A stretch of DNA of 7,097 bases from Chloroflexota bacterium (GCA_012513595.1 JAAZBY010000015.1:1-7097), one strand, 5' to 3'. Shown: positions 1 through 6,467, numbered from the stretch's first letter. The notes: generated by a model not told the origin, from the sequence alone. A program made the numbers and translations.

Positions 1-819
1 ATCGGCCCCAATGGCGCCGGCAAGTCCACGACGATCAAGATCCTGTCGGGCATCCTGGTGCCCGATGCCGGCAGCTGCGTCGTGTGCGGCCGCGTGCCCT
101 GGCAGGAGCGCGTGCCCCACGTGCGCCAGATCGGCGTGGTCTTTGGCCAGCGTACCCAGCTCTGGTGGGACCTGCCGGTGATCGAGTCGTTCGAGCTCCT
201 GCGAGACATCTACCGCGTGGCGCCCGCCGCCTACGCCAGCAGTCGTGACGAGCTGGTCGAGATGCTGTCGTTGGGCGACCTTCTCGACGTGCCGGTGCGG
301 CAGCTGAGCCTCGGGCAGCGGATGCGCTGCGACCTGGCCGCGGCGCTCCTGCACTCTCCACAGATTCTCTTCCTCGACGAGCCGACCATTGGGTTGGATG
401 CCGTCTCCAAGTTGGCCGTCCGCCAGTTCGTGCAGCGCCTGAACCGCGAGCGCGGCGTCACCGTGATCCTCACCACGCACGACATGGACGACATCGAGGC
501 GCTCTGCACACGGGTGATGCTCATCAACAAGGGGCACCTCCTCTACTCCGGGCCGCTGGGCGTGCTGCGCTCGCAGGTGACCAGCGAACGCTGGCTCATC
601 GTGCGCCTGGCGAACGGCAGCGAGGTCGTGACGGACCCCGAGGCGGAGGAGATCGCCCGCGACGGGGAGCAGGTCACCCTACGCTTCTACCCCGAGCAGG
701 TCTCTGCCGCCGAACTCATCAGTCGCATCGCGGCCAACTACCCCGTTCGCGACCTGTACGTGCAGAACCCGCCGATTGAGGAGATCATCGCCAGGCTGTA
801 CACCGAGGCGGCGACATGA
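1..819 (+). CDS. ABC-2 type exporter ATP-binding protein (COG4586-like), 5' end missing
   Basis: Cytoplasmic ATPase subunit that powers the two permeases encoded just downstream. The reading frame is open from base 1, so the start lies outside the window. About 50 N-terminal residues are probably missing, because Walker A (GPNGAGKSTT, nt 4-33) is the second codon onward and 272 codons remain, against roughly 320-330 in the family. Visible motifs in order: Walker A; a Q-loop in VVFGQRTQLWWDLPV (nt 136-180), whose wording is characteristic of COG4586 ATPases; the ABC signature LSLGQ (nt 304-318); Walker B ILFLDEP with the catalytic Glu at nt 379-381; the D-loop GLD; and the H-loop His at nt 478-480. 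All catalytic motifs are intact. The last 90 or so residues form the family's C-terminal extension. The stop TGA shares ATGA with the next start, which implies translational coupling. The family and its use of two unlike permeases are established knowledge. The substrate is unknown, with drug or lipid export possible. Confidence 0.93.
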   Translation: MGPNGAGKSTTIKILSGILVPDAGSCVVCGRVPWQERVPHVRQIGVVFGQRTQLWWDLPVIESFELLRDIYRVAPAAYASSRDELVEMLSLGDLLDVPVRQLSLGQRMRCDLAAALLHSPQILFLDEPTIGLDAVSKLAVRQFVQRLNRERGVTVILTTHDMDDIEALCTRVMLINKGHLLYSGPLGVLRSQVTSERWLIVRLANGSEVVTDPEAEEIARDGEQVTLRFYPEQVSAAELISRIAANYPVRDLYVQNPPIEEIIARLYTEAAT

Positions 820-1607
820 GACCTTACCTGGCCATGCTGCGCGCCCGCTTCCGGACGCTCTTGCAGTACCGCGCCGCGGCCCTGGCGGGCTTTGGCACCC
901 AGCTCTTCTGGGGCCTGATCCGCGTCATGATCTTTGAGGCGTTCTACCGGTCCAGCACAGCGCCGCAGCCGATGAGCCTCGAGAACACGGTGACCTACCT
1001 GTGGCTGACCCAGGCCATGTTCCACCTGCTCCCCTACCGCCTGGACGGAGACGTCATGCAGATGGTGCGCGACGGCACCGTCGTCTACGAGCTGGCCCGT
1101 CCCGTGGACCTCTACTGGTCCTGGCTGAGCCGGACCATGGCCCTGCGCACCGCGCCGACGCTGCTGCGCGCCGCGCCGCTGGTGGCGATCGCCGTGCCCT
1201 TCTTGGGGATGCGGCTGCCCCCCAGCTGGGCGTCGTTTGCAGCTTTTGCGGTCTCTATGGCCGCCGCTGTGCTGGTGACCTCGACCGTCTCGACGCTGGC
1301 GGGGATCACGCTGCTGTGGACTGTCTCGGGCCAGGGCGTTGGCACCATGCTGCCGGTCATTGTCATGTTCCTGTCGGGTTCCTACGTGCCCCTGCCCCTC
1401 TTCCCGGCCTGGGCGCAAAAGATCCTGGCCGTGTTGCCCTTCAGCGGCATCATCGACGTCCCCTTCCGCCTCTGGTCCGGGGACATTCCGCCGGCGCAGG
1501 CACCGCTGCTCATCTTGCAGCAGGTGCTGTGGTCGGTCGCCTTGGCCCTAGCGGGGCGCTGGCTACTGGCGCGGGGCACACGCCGCCTCGTGGTACAGGG
1601 GGGCTGA
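816..1607 (+). CDS. ABC-2 family permease 1 (COG4587-like)
   Basis: Integral membrane subunit of the exporter, 263 aa, the usual length for this family. It begins at the ATG inside the ATGA overlap with the ATPase gene, with a GAGGCGG ribosome-binding stretch in the ATPase tail. A short amphipathic N-terminus (MRPYLAMLRARFRTLLQYR) leads into about six predicted hydrophobic segments, near residues 20-40, 60-78, 112-130, 137-160, 163-190 and 232-250. The cytoplasmic segment DGDVMQMVRDGTVVYELARPVD (part of residues 74-95) resembles the coupling region that contacts the ATPase in this family. The tail RRLVVQGG is also typical of it. The gene has its own reading frame and lies in an operon with the second permease 3 bases downstream; the two permeases presumably form a heterodimeric pore. 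Substrate specificity cannot be read from the sequence. Confidence 0.9.
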   Translation: MRPYLAMLRARFRTLLQYRAAALAGFGTQLFWGLIRVMIFEAFYRSSTAPQPMSLENTVTYLWLTQAMFHLLPYRLDGDVMQMVRDGTVVYELARPVDLYWSWLSRTMALRTAPTLLRAAPLVAIAVPFLGMRLPPSWASFAAFAVSMAAAVLVTSTVSTLAGITLLWTVSGQGVGTMLPVIVMFLSGSYVPLPLFPAWAQKILAVLPFSGIIDVPFRLWSGDIPPAQAPLLILQQVLWSVALALAGRWLLARGTRRLVVQGG

Positions 1608-1610
1608 CGG

Positions 1611-2417
1611 ATGATCTGGAACGCTGTCTCCCTGTATGGGCGCTACGCGGCGGCCTCTATCCGCAGCCAGATGCAGTACCGTGCCTCGGTCTTTATGGCG
1701 ATCACCACGCGCCTGCTGCACACCGCGATCGAGCTCAGTGCCATCGTGGCCCTCTTTGCGCGCTTTGGGAACCTGCGCGGCTGGCACTTTTCCGAGGTGG
1801 CCCTGCTGTACGGCATGGTGAACGTGTCGTTCGCCCTGGCGGAGGGGTTCGGCCGCGGCTTTGACATGTTCGACCGCCTGATCCGCAACGGCGACTTTGA
1901 TCGGCTGCTGCTTCGCCCGCGGCACACGGCTCTGCAGGTAGCCGGCAGCGAGGTCCAGATGCTGCGCATGGGCCGCCTGCTGCAGGGCGTGGCCGTCCTC
2001 GTCTACGGTTCCCTGGCGCTCGACGTCGTCTGGACCCTGCCGAAGGCGATCCTGCTCGTCATCGCCGTTCTCTGTGGCGCCTGCCTGTTCCTGGGGATCT
2101 TTGTGCTCCAGGCCACCCTGGCTTTCTGGACAACCCAGACTCTCGAGATCGTCAACACCGTCACCTACGGCGGCGTGGAGACGGCTCAGTACCCGCTGGA
2201 CATCTATCGTCCCTGGTTCCGCTCCATATTCATCTTTGTCGTCCCGCTGGGTTCTGTGTGCTACTTTCCGGCCATGGCGATCATGGGGAAGGCCGACCCC
2301 CTGGGGTCTTCGCTGCTATTCCAATGGCTGGCCCCGCTGATCGGCGTGGCCTTCCTGGCGGTGGCCGTGCGCATCTGGGAGTTCGGCGTGCGCCACTACC
2401 ATTCGACCGGTTCCTAG
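1611..2417 (+). CDS. ABC-2 family permease 2 (COG3694-like)
   Basis: Second membrane subunit of the exporter, 268 aa. The ATG lies 3 bases after the stop of permease 1, with a G-rich Shine-Dalgarno stretch (AGGGGGG) ending about 10 bases upstream. The N-terminus (MIWNAVSLYGRYAAASIRSQ) is again amphipathic, followed by about six hydrophobic segments. Family-typical landmarks are IRNGDFDRLLLRP in the cytoplasmic coupling region, the QYPLDIYRPWFRSIF segment before a membrane span, and the ending GVRHYHSTGS, which closely matches the 'G-x-R-x-Y-x-S-T/A-G-S' end of COG3694 proteins as I recall them. It pairs with permease 1 and the upstream ATPase. The stop codon is TAG. No terminator is visible before the next gene, 32 bases on, so the operon probably continues. 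Confidence 0.9.
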   Translation: MIWNAVSLYGRYAAASIRSQMQYRASVFMAITTRLLHTAIELSAIVALFARFGNLRGWHFSEVALLYGMVNVSFALAEGFGRGFDMFDRLIRNGDFDRLLLRPRHTALQVAGSEVQMLRMGRLLQGVAVLVYGSLALDVVWTLPKAILLVIAVLCGACLFLGIFVLQATLAFWTTQTLEIVNTVTYGGVETAQYPLDIYRPWFRSIFIFVVPLGSVCYFPAMAIMGKADPLGSSLLFQWLAPLIGVAFLAVAVRIWEFGVRHYHSTGS

Positions 2418-2449
2418 GCCAGGTGCACTCGGGAGGGGGAGAGCGAGGA

Positions 2450-3223
2450 ATGACGCAGAGGCGCGTAGGCGTCGTGGGCGCGGGGCCGGCCGGCATCATG
2501 GCCGCGCTGGAGGCCGCCCGCCTCGGCGCCGAGGTCCACATCTACGACACGAACGCCCTCGTCGGCCGCAAGCTACTGGTGACCGGTAACGGTCGCTGCA
2601 ACATCTCCAACCTGCAGGCGGCCGCCGAGCGCTACGTCTGCGCGGACCCTTCGTTCCTGGCCACGGTTCTGTCCGTCTGGGGGCCGGAGGCCGTCCTGGC
2701 CCGGCTGGAGGAGTACGGCATCCTCACCTATGCCACGCCTGACGGCTGGTGCTACCCGCTGTCCGAGTCGGCCGCCACCGTCGTGGACGCGCTCGACGCC
2801 GCGCTCCGCGCCGAGAACGTCTCTGTGCACCTGCAGACGCATATCGTCGGGCTGGAGGCTGGCGCGGGCGGTCTGGTCCTCTATGCCGGGGGACCGCAGG
2901 ACGGGCACGCTGTCGACGCCGTCGTCGTCGCGACGGGCGGCCGGGCCTACCCTGCCCTGGGCTCCCGCGGGGACATGTTCCCCCTCCTCGAGCGTCTGGG
3001 CCACACCGTGACGCCGGTGCTACCGGCCTTGGTCCCCATCGTGGCCGACGTCAAGCATCTGCACCGGCTGCAGGGGGTGCTCCTCGACGTCAGCCTGCGC
3101 CTCACCATCGATGGCGCACTGGCCGCCGAGTCGTTGGGGAACCTGATGTTCACGCAGAGCGGGTTCAGCGGGCCGGCCGCCATGGACGTCAGTTACCTGG
3201 TGAGCGCCCATGCCGACGCCTAG
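2450..3223 (+). CDS. HI0933/YhiN/BaiN-family flavoprotein, N-terminal part, ended by an in-frame amber codon
   Basis: First 257 residues of a NAD(P)/FAD-dependent oxidoreductase of the HI0933 (COG2081) family, whose members bind FAD and whose physiological reaction is mostly unsettled. An open frame extends upstream to 2258, but that part overlaps permease 2 and reads as shadow. The ATG at 2450 has GGGAGGGGGAG at 2431-2441 and starts just before the dinucleotide-binding motif VGAGPAGIMAA (residues 8-18). The family block GRKLLVTGNGRCNISN follows at about residues 41-56. VVVATGGRAYP is the second FAD contact strand, and NLMFTQSGFSGPAAMDVS is the conserved block of the family's inserted domain. 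At 3221-3223 the frame meets TAG. The missing C-terminal third continues in the same frame from 3224. This half alone lacks the last FAD-binding segment and is unlikely to fold as a normal enzyme by itself. It lies 32 bases after permease 2 and is probably in the exporter operon. Confidence 0.85.
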   Translation: MTQRRVGVVGAGPAGIMAALEAARLGAEVHIYDTNALVGRKLLVTGNGRCNISNLQAAAERYVCADPSFLATVLSVWGPEAVLARLEEYGILTYATPDGWCYPLSESAATVVDALDAALRAENVSVHLQTHIVGLEAGAGGLVLYAGGPQDGHAVDAVVVATGGRAYPALGSRGDMFPLLERLGHTVTPVLPALVPIVADVKHLHRLQGVLLDVSLRLTIDGALAAESLGNLMFTQSGFSGPAAMDVSYLVSAHADA

Positions 3224-3691
3224 ATGATCGTCCAGCTCGACCTCGTGCCGCGCCATCGCGACCGCCTCTGGGCGCTGCTCAAGCGTAAGCGCTGGAGCCC
3301 GGTACCGCTACGGGTGCTGCTGGGCGCGGTGCTGCCGCCCAAGGTGGCGCCGGTGGCGATGGCCATGGCCGGGGTTGACGCGGACGCGCAGATGCTGGAG
3401 CTCGAGTGGGGCCAGATCGAGGCGGTCATGGCCGCCCTGGGCGGCTTTGCGGCGCGCGCCACGGGGACGCGGGGCTTTGCGCACAGCCAAGTCTCCTCCG
3501 GCGGCGTCCTCCTGGCCGAGGTGGACCCACGGACGATGGCCTCACGCCGGGTGCCCGGCGTGTATTTGGCCGGCGAGGTGCTGGACGTCATCGGCCCCTG
3601 CGGCGGCTACAACCTGCAGTTCGCCTTTGCCAGCGGCGCACTGGCCGGCTGCGCCGCGGCCGCACCCGCCGAGGAGGCCCCGCGCGTCTGA
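3224..3691 (+). CDS. HI0933/YhiN/BaiN-family flavoprotein, C-terminal part (same frame as the N-terminal part)
   Basis: 155 residues in exactly the frame of the preceding half, starting with an ATG that abuts the TAG. The sequence MIVQLDLVP corresponds to the '(I/V)x(I/V)DLLP' strand of the inserted domain in family members. Next come GFAARATGTRGFAHSQVSSGG, matching the 'GYRTAEVTLGG' block, and RVPGVYLAGEVLDVIGPCGGYNLQFAFASG, the strongly conserved C-terminal FAD-binding block (compare '[29 protein letters not shown]'-type sequence). Joined across the amber codon the two parts give 413 codons, the normal full length of about 400, with nothing else missing. The parsimonious reading is one gene with a recent nonsense change or a sequence error. 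Independent translation by stop-restart is possible, but the only nearby ribosome-binding candidate (GGTGAG, about 18 bases upstream) is poorly placed. The gene ends with TGA, 20 bases before the convergent gene's stop. Confidence 0.8.
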   Translation: MIVQLDLVPRHRDRLWALLKRKRWSPVPLRVLLGAVLPPKVAPVAMAMAGVDADAQMLELEWGQIEAVMAALGGFAARATGTRGFAHSQVSSGGVLLAEVDPRTMASRRVPGVYLAGEVLDVIGPCGGYNLQFAFASGALAGCAAAAPAEEAPRV

Positions 3692-3711
3692 CTCGCGACC
3701 GCCCGGCGCCG

Positions 3712-4707
3712 CTACAGCGCGAACGTCCAGTCCTTCCTGTACAGGTACCAGGCCACCAGGCTGATCCCGCCGATCAGGATCACGAGATGCAGCCAGATGA
3801 GTGGCCAGCCGGCCATGGCGTACCAGCCGAGGTCCTGCGGCAGCACGAATATGCCCAGCATCGCCAGGTGCAGCACGTACAGGAGCATCGGGTTCTGCCC
3901 CCAGGCCACCAGGAGCGGCAGCCGCCAGCGCGACAGGACCACCTCGAAGAAGAGGAACAACGCCCCGCTCACCGCCACGCTGATCAGCACGTAGGGCGCC
4001 GAGACCCGGTTCTTGCTGAGCGGGGCAAAGAGCGAGAGCAGCAGGCCCAGGGCCGCGCAGCCGGTGACGCCCGCCGCCAGGCGGCGCTTCCCCGCCGGCC
4101 CCTGGTGGAAGAGGTCCGCCAGCCCCATGGCCAGGATCAGCATGGCCGTCCAGCCCAGCGCCCCCGGCAGCCCACCGTGAGAGAGCGCCAGGACCCTCGT
4201 CACCCAGAAGCGCTCGAGCAGGAACTCGTAGACCATCAGCAGGCCACAGCCGGCCAGTAGCTTGCCGGCCGCCGTCCAGAACAGGGTCGGCAGGGCCAGC
4301 AGGCCGGCCATCCCGATCGCCTGCAGGACCCCCCAGCCGTAGCGGCCCAGTGGCGTGCCCAGGGCGTCCTGGGCACCGGTGATCACCGCTCCGATGCCGA
4401 GGATCGACAGGTAACGCCGCACAAAGCGGCCATACACGGCCGCGCGCCCATAGTAGGCCAGGCGCCTCCGTGCCGAAAGGCCGTAGGTGAGGCCGATGGC
4501 AAAGATGAACAGGGGCGCCACCAGGTCCACCGGGGTAAGCCCCACGTCGGGTGCGTGTTTGAGCCAGTTCGGCACCCCGCTGACGCCGCCAAAGTAGTTG
4601 GCCACCGTCATCAGGGCGACGCTGAGGCCGCGGAACTGGTCGATCGACCGCAGCCGCGTGCCGCGGGGCGGATGCGGCGAGTTGTTGGGCGCTCGTCCCG
4701 ACTGCAT
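3712..4707 (-). CDS. Heparan-alpha-glucosaminide N-acetyltransferase-like membrane protein (COG4299, DUF1624/DUF5009 type)
   Basis: Polytopic membrane protein of 331 aa related to the catalytic part of lysosomal HGSNAT, which moves the acetyl group of cytosolic acetyl-CoA across the membrane onto a terminal glucosamine. Landmarks: the opening RSIDQFRGLSVALMTVANYFGG (residues 20-41) matches the family's 'R..S.D.FRG....LM..VN..G'. LKHAPDVGLTPVDLVAPLFIF contains His51, which aligns with the acetyl-accepting His of human HGSNAT ([20 protein letters not shown]). YGWGVLQAIG (123-132) matches the 'GVLQRLG' block, and the GQNPMLLYVLH segment near the C-terminus matches 'GMNSILVYVGH'. Roughly nine or ten hydrophobic segments are present. 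The ATG at 4707 was chosen over an upstream in-frame extension to 4866 because GGAAGG lies 7 bases before it and the extension is hydrophilic and family-unlike. The stop is TAG. The acceptor sugar in this organism is unknown; a cell-envelope or scavenged glycan is an inference. Confidence 0.85.
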   Translation of the reverse strand: MQSGRAPNNSPHPPRGTRLRSIDQFRGLSVALMTVANYFGGVSGVPNWLKHAPDVGLTPVDLVAPLFIFAIGLTYGLSARRRLAYYGRAAVYGRFVRRYLSILGIGAVITGAQDALGTPLGRYGWGVLQAIGMAGLLALPTLFWTAAGKLLAGCGLLMVYEFLLERFWVTRVLALSHGGLPGALGWTAMLILAMGLADLFHQGPAGKRRLAAGVTGCAALGLLLSLFAPLSKNRVSAPYVLISVAVSGALFLFFEVVLSRWRLPLLVAWGQNPMLLYVLHLAMLGIFVLPQDLGWYAMAGWPLIWLHLVILIGGISLVAWYLYRKDWTFAL

Positions 4708-4746
4708 GCCTCCCCCTTCCGTAAAGCGCTCTGCCAGGGTGCGGGC

Positions 4747-4755
4747 ATTGTACCA
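4747..4755 (-). promoter_or_regulatory. Extended -10 promoter candidate for the acetyltransferase-like gene
   Basis: Read on the minus strand this is TGGTACAAT, an extended -10 element (TGn followed by a hexamer with 5 of 6 matches to TATAAT). No convincing -35 is found 16-18 bases further upstream, which fits the extended -10 class. It would start transcription about 30 bases before the ATG at 4707. Confidence 0.45.
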
Positions 4756-4780
4756 TAACTCTGCGCGGATAGACCCATCT

Positions 4781-4799
4781 CCTGCCGCGGGGCGGCAGG
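4781..4799. repeat. Perfect 8-bp inverted repeat between divergent promoters
   Basis: CCTGCCGC and GCGGCAGG flank a 3-base GGG spacer. Two further outer pairs (C4779-G4801, and T4780-G4800 as a wobble pair) could extend the stem. The repeat lies between the minus-strand -10 (4747-4752) and the plus-strand -35 (4819-4824). It could be an operator for a dimeric regulator or a simple hairpin. It has no T-run on either strand, so it is not a normal intrinsic terminator. In DNA this GC-rich a chance origin is possible. Confidence 0.5.
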
Positions 4800-4818
4800 G
4801 GCCTCCCGGCAGGCGCGG

Positions 4819-4847
4819 TTGCCAGTCCGCTGTCACGTGGGTAGACT
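4819..4847 (+). promoter_or_regulatory. Sigma-70-type promoter candidate for the secreted protein gene
   Basis: TTGCCA (4819-4824, 5 of 6 to TTGACA), a 17-base spacer, then TAGACT (4842-4847, 4 of 6 to TATAAT). Transcription would begin near 4854, giving a leader of about 37 bases before the ATG at 4891. The pair lies correctly in the only upstream non-coding DNA of that gene. Confidence 0.5.
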
Positions 4848-4890
4848 CGAAGGTCGGCAGCCACACACTGAAGAAACGGATGGCCCGTCG

Positions 4891-6402
4891 ATGCGCACCT
4901 TCCTCGCGACAGTGTCGGTAGTGTTGATGGCCCTGGCAGTGCTGACCTCACCGGTTGTGGAGGGCCGCGCCACCGCCCCGGGCACTCTGCCCGGGGGCCT
5001 GATCCAGCAGCCGTTCACCAGCGCGAACCTCCTCGTCAACGGGGACTTTGAGGGCACCTTCAGCCCGCGCCTCGACCCCTACGCGCTGCCGGGCGAGGGC
5101 CCTGCCGGCGAGCTGACCCTCGCCGACGGCTGGGAGGTCTGGTACAATAACGTCCAGACGTGCCCTCCTATGACGGTGCTCGGCGCAGCACCGTCGTACC
5201 TGGCTCCCCTCACCTGCGACCCCGCGTCGTACAACCGCCGCCCGGAATACCAACCCGAAGAAGGCACCTTTCGCGTGCGCAGCGGCCGAAAGGCGCAAAA
5301 GTTCTTTACCTTTGCCGGCACACACACCGCGGGGATGTACCAGACAGTGCGCAACGTCCCGGTGGCGCAGTGGGTATCGTTCGCCGTCTGGGTACAGACC
5401 TGGTCCTCTCAGCTGGACGACCCGCACTACTCCATGTACCCGGGCATGTACCACACCTACGTGGGCATCGACCCCACCGGCGGGCGAGACTGGCAGTCCC
5501 CGGCGATCATCTGGTCGCCCCCCTTTGTGCGGCACGACCGCTGGGTGCTGCAACAGGTCAGCGCCTACACCCTTTCCGACGAGATCACGGTGTGGATCGG
5601 CGCCAAGCAGGATTGGCCCGTCAAGCACAACGATAGCTACTGGGACGATGCTTCCCTGGTGGTGCTCGGTGGTGCCCCTACGCCGACCCGCACGGACACG
5701 CCCACGCCGACCGTGGCCCCCACCCCGGCGGCAACGCCGGTGGGCTATTCGCCGCCGGCCTGCGACGGCTGGCGCGCACAGTGGCAGGCTGACCTGGGCG
5801 GCTGCACCGCGACCTGGCGGGTTGACGCCGGTGGCGGGCGCGTCGAGCCCCTGCCCGCCGGCATCTCGTTGCTGAACGGCACGGCAGACACGGGCGCCTT
5901 CCCCCTCGCCTGGGTGGACGGCCACTTTTCCCCCTGGGGAGACGTGACGCTCTCCTTTGAAATGCGTTTCCCCAGCGTGACGGGCTACGGCACCGGCGTG
6001 TCGGTCGGCTCGCGGCCGTTCGTGGGCGACCGCGACCTGGAGGGCCTGCCGCCCAACCCCTATCTTCATGACGTCCTGGAGGTTCACCATTTCAGCGGGT
6101 CCGAGGGCACGCCGGGCTTTACCGCCTCCCTCCTCGGGCGCAGAGTCTGGACGGGGATCGCCGGGGATTCCTCCTGGCACACGGTGACACTGAAGCTGCG
6201 CGGGCTGACGTACACCCTCTCGATCGATGGGCAGGAGGTGGGCACCGCCGTGTCGTACTGGCGCCCCTACTCGCTGATCGTCGGCAGCTCCGCCGTGGTG
6301 GGAATCCCGGGGCGCTGGAGCGAGGTGGCCGTCCGCAACGCCCGCCTGGAGCTGTGTGCCAAAGCCATGCACCTGCCGCTCATGGTGCGCGGCTCCCCCT
6401 GA
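4891..6402 (+). CDS. Secreted two-domain protein, probable carbohydrate-binding, with Pro/Thr linker and LPLMVR tail
   Basis: Protein of 503 aa, exported by a Sec signal peptide: MRT, a hydrophobic core (residues 4-20) and a likely cleavage after EGRA (residue 27). The ATG at 4891 is chosen because it places the signal peptide at the N-terminus; the upstream in-frame extension is hydrophilic. The ribosome-binding site is weak. Residues 46-260 start with NLLVNGDFEG and end with SYWDDASLVVLG, the usual first and last strands of CBM4/9-like galactose-binding jelly-roll domains; the middle is rich in Trp and Tyr. Residues 262-290 form a Pro/Thr linker (PTPTRTDTPTPTVAPTP). Residues 291-490 contain DVTLSFEMRF, SSWHTVTLKLRGLTYTLSIDG and RWSEVAVRNARLEL, the pattern of LamG/DUF1080-type concanavalin-like folds. 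The protein ends HLPLMVRGSP. No catalytic residue set is recognised, so binding or scaffolding is likelier than hydrolysis. Domain calls are by pattern, not by search. The next gene is a pectin-lyase-family protein. Confidence 0.85.
   Translation: MRTFLATVSVVLMALAVLTSPVVEGRATAPGTLPGGLIQQPFTSANLLVNGDFEGTFSPRLDPYALPGEGPAGELTLADGWEVWYNNVQTCPPMTVLGAAPSYLAPLTCDPASYNRRPEYQPEEGTFRVRSGRKAQKFFTFAGTHTAGMYQTVRNVPVAQWVSFAVWVQTWSSQLDDPHYSMYPGMYHTYVGIDPTGGRDWQSPAIIWSPPFVRHDRWVLQQVSAYTLSDEITVWIGAKQDWPVKHNDSYWDDASLVVLGGAPTPTRTDTPTPTVAPTPAATPVGYSPPACDGWRAQWQADLGGCTATWRVDAGGGRVEPLPAGISLLNGTADTGAFPLAWVDGHFSPWGDVTLSFEMRFPSVTGYGTGVSVGSRPFVGDRDLEGLPPNPYLHDVLEVHHFSGSEGTPGFTASLLGRRVWTGIAGDSSWHTVTLKLRGLTYTLSIDGQEVGTAVSYWRPYSLIVGSSAVVGIPGRWSEVAVRNARLELCAKAMHLPLMVRGSP
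5674..5760 (+). other. Pro/Thr-rich interdomain linker
   Basis: Codes for residues 262-290 of the secreted protein, with repeated Thr-Pro pairs (PTPTRTDTPTPTVAPTP). It separates two globular halves and is typical of extracellular modular proteins, where such stretches are extended and often O-glycosylated. Glycosylation here is inference. Confidence 0.75.
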
Positions 6403-6438
6403 GCCCCGTAGGGGGCGCGCCATCTGCTGCGGGCGCCC

Positions 6439-6467
6439 TTGCTACGCGGGCGAGGCCGGTCTATGAT
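6439..6467 (+). promoter_or_regulatory. Sigma-70-type promoter candidate for the PcRGLX/YetA-like gene
   Basis: TTGCTA (6439-6444, 4 of 6 to TTGACA), a 17-base spacer and TATGAT (6462-6467, 5 of 6 to TATAAT). The predicted start near 6474 leaves a leader of about 46 bases before the ATG at 6520. This suggests the gene is its own transcription unit rather than a simple extension of the upstream one. Confidence 0.55.

Noticed and set aside
1001..1864. Plus-strand open frame bridging both permease genes
   Set aside because: Out of frame with both permeases, has no membrane segments and reads as an Arg/Gly/Ala-rich shadow.
2258..2449. 64-codon N-terminal extension of the flavoprotein
   Set aside because: It overlaps the end of permease 2, is not flavoprotein-like, and the ATG at 2450 has a good ribosome-binding site placed just before the FAD-binding motif.
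3692..3711. Bidirectional terminator between the convergent flavoprotein and acetyltransferase-like genes
   Set aside because: The 20-base gap contains only 4-base palindromes (CGCG, GCGC) and no T-runs.
3712..3714. Genome-wide reassignment of TAG as a sense codon
   Set aside because: TAG here is the stop of the minus-strand gene at the expected protein end, and reading on would run antisense through the flavoprotein gene. One internal TAG is not enough evidence.
3542..4951. Long minus-strand open frame (469 codons) overlapping the acetyltransferase-like gene in another frame
   Set aside because: It runs through the convergent flavoprotein end and the divergent intergenic region, and its product is a Pro/Gly/Arg-rich shadow. 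The frame at 3712-4707 carries the clear HGSNAT-like motifs.
4948..6423. Long minus-strand open frame (491 codons) opposite the secreted protein gene
   Set aside because: It mirrors the plus-strand gene in GC-rich DNA. Its translation is low-complexity Gly/Arg/His-rich with no family pattern, whereas the plus frame has a signal peptide and domain signatures.
6403..6438. Possible terminator hairpins after the secreted protein gene (GCCCC/GGGGC at 6403-6416; GGGCGC/GCGCCC at 6413-6438)
   Set aside because: Stems are only 5-6 bp, compete with each other, and neither is followed by a real T-run. In DNA this GC-rich such stems are common.
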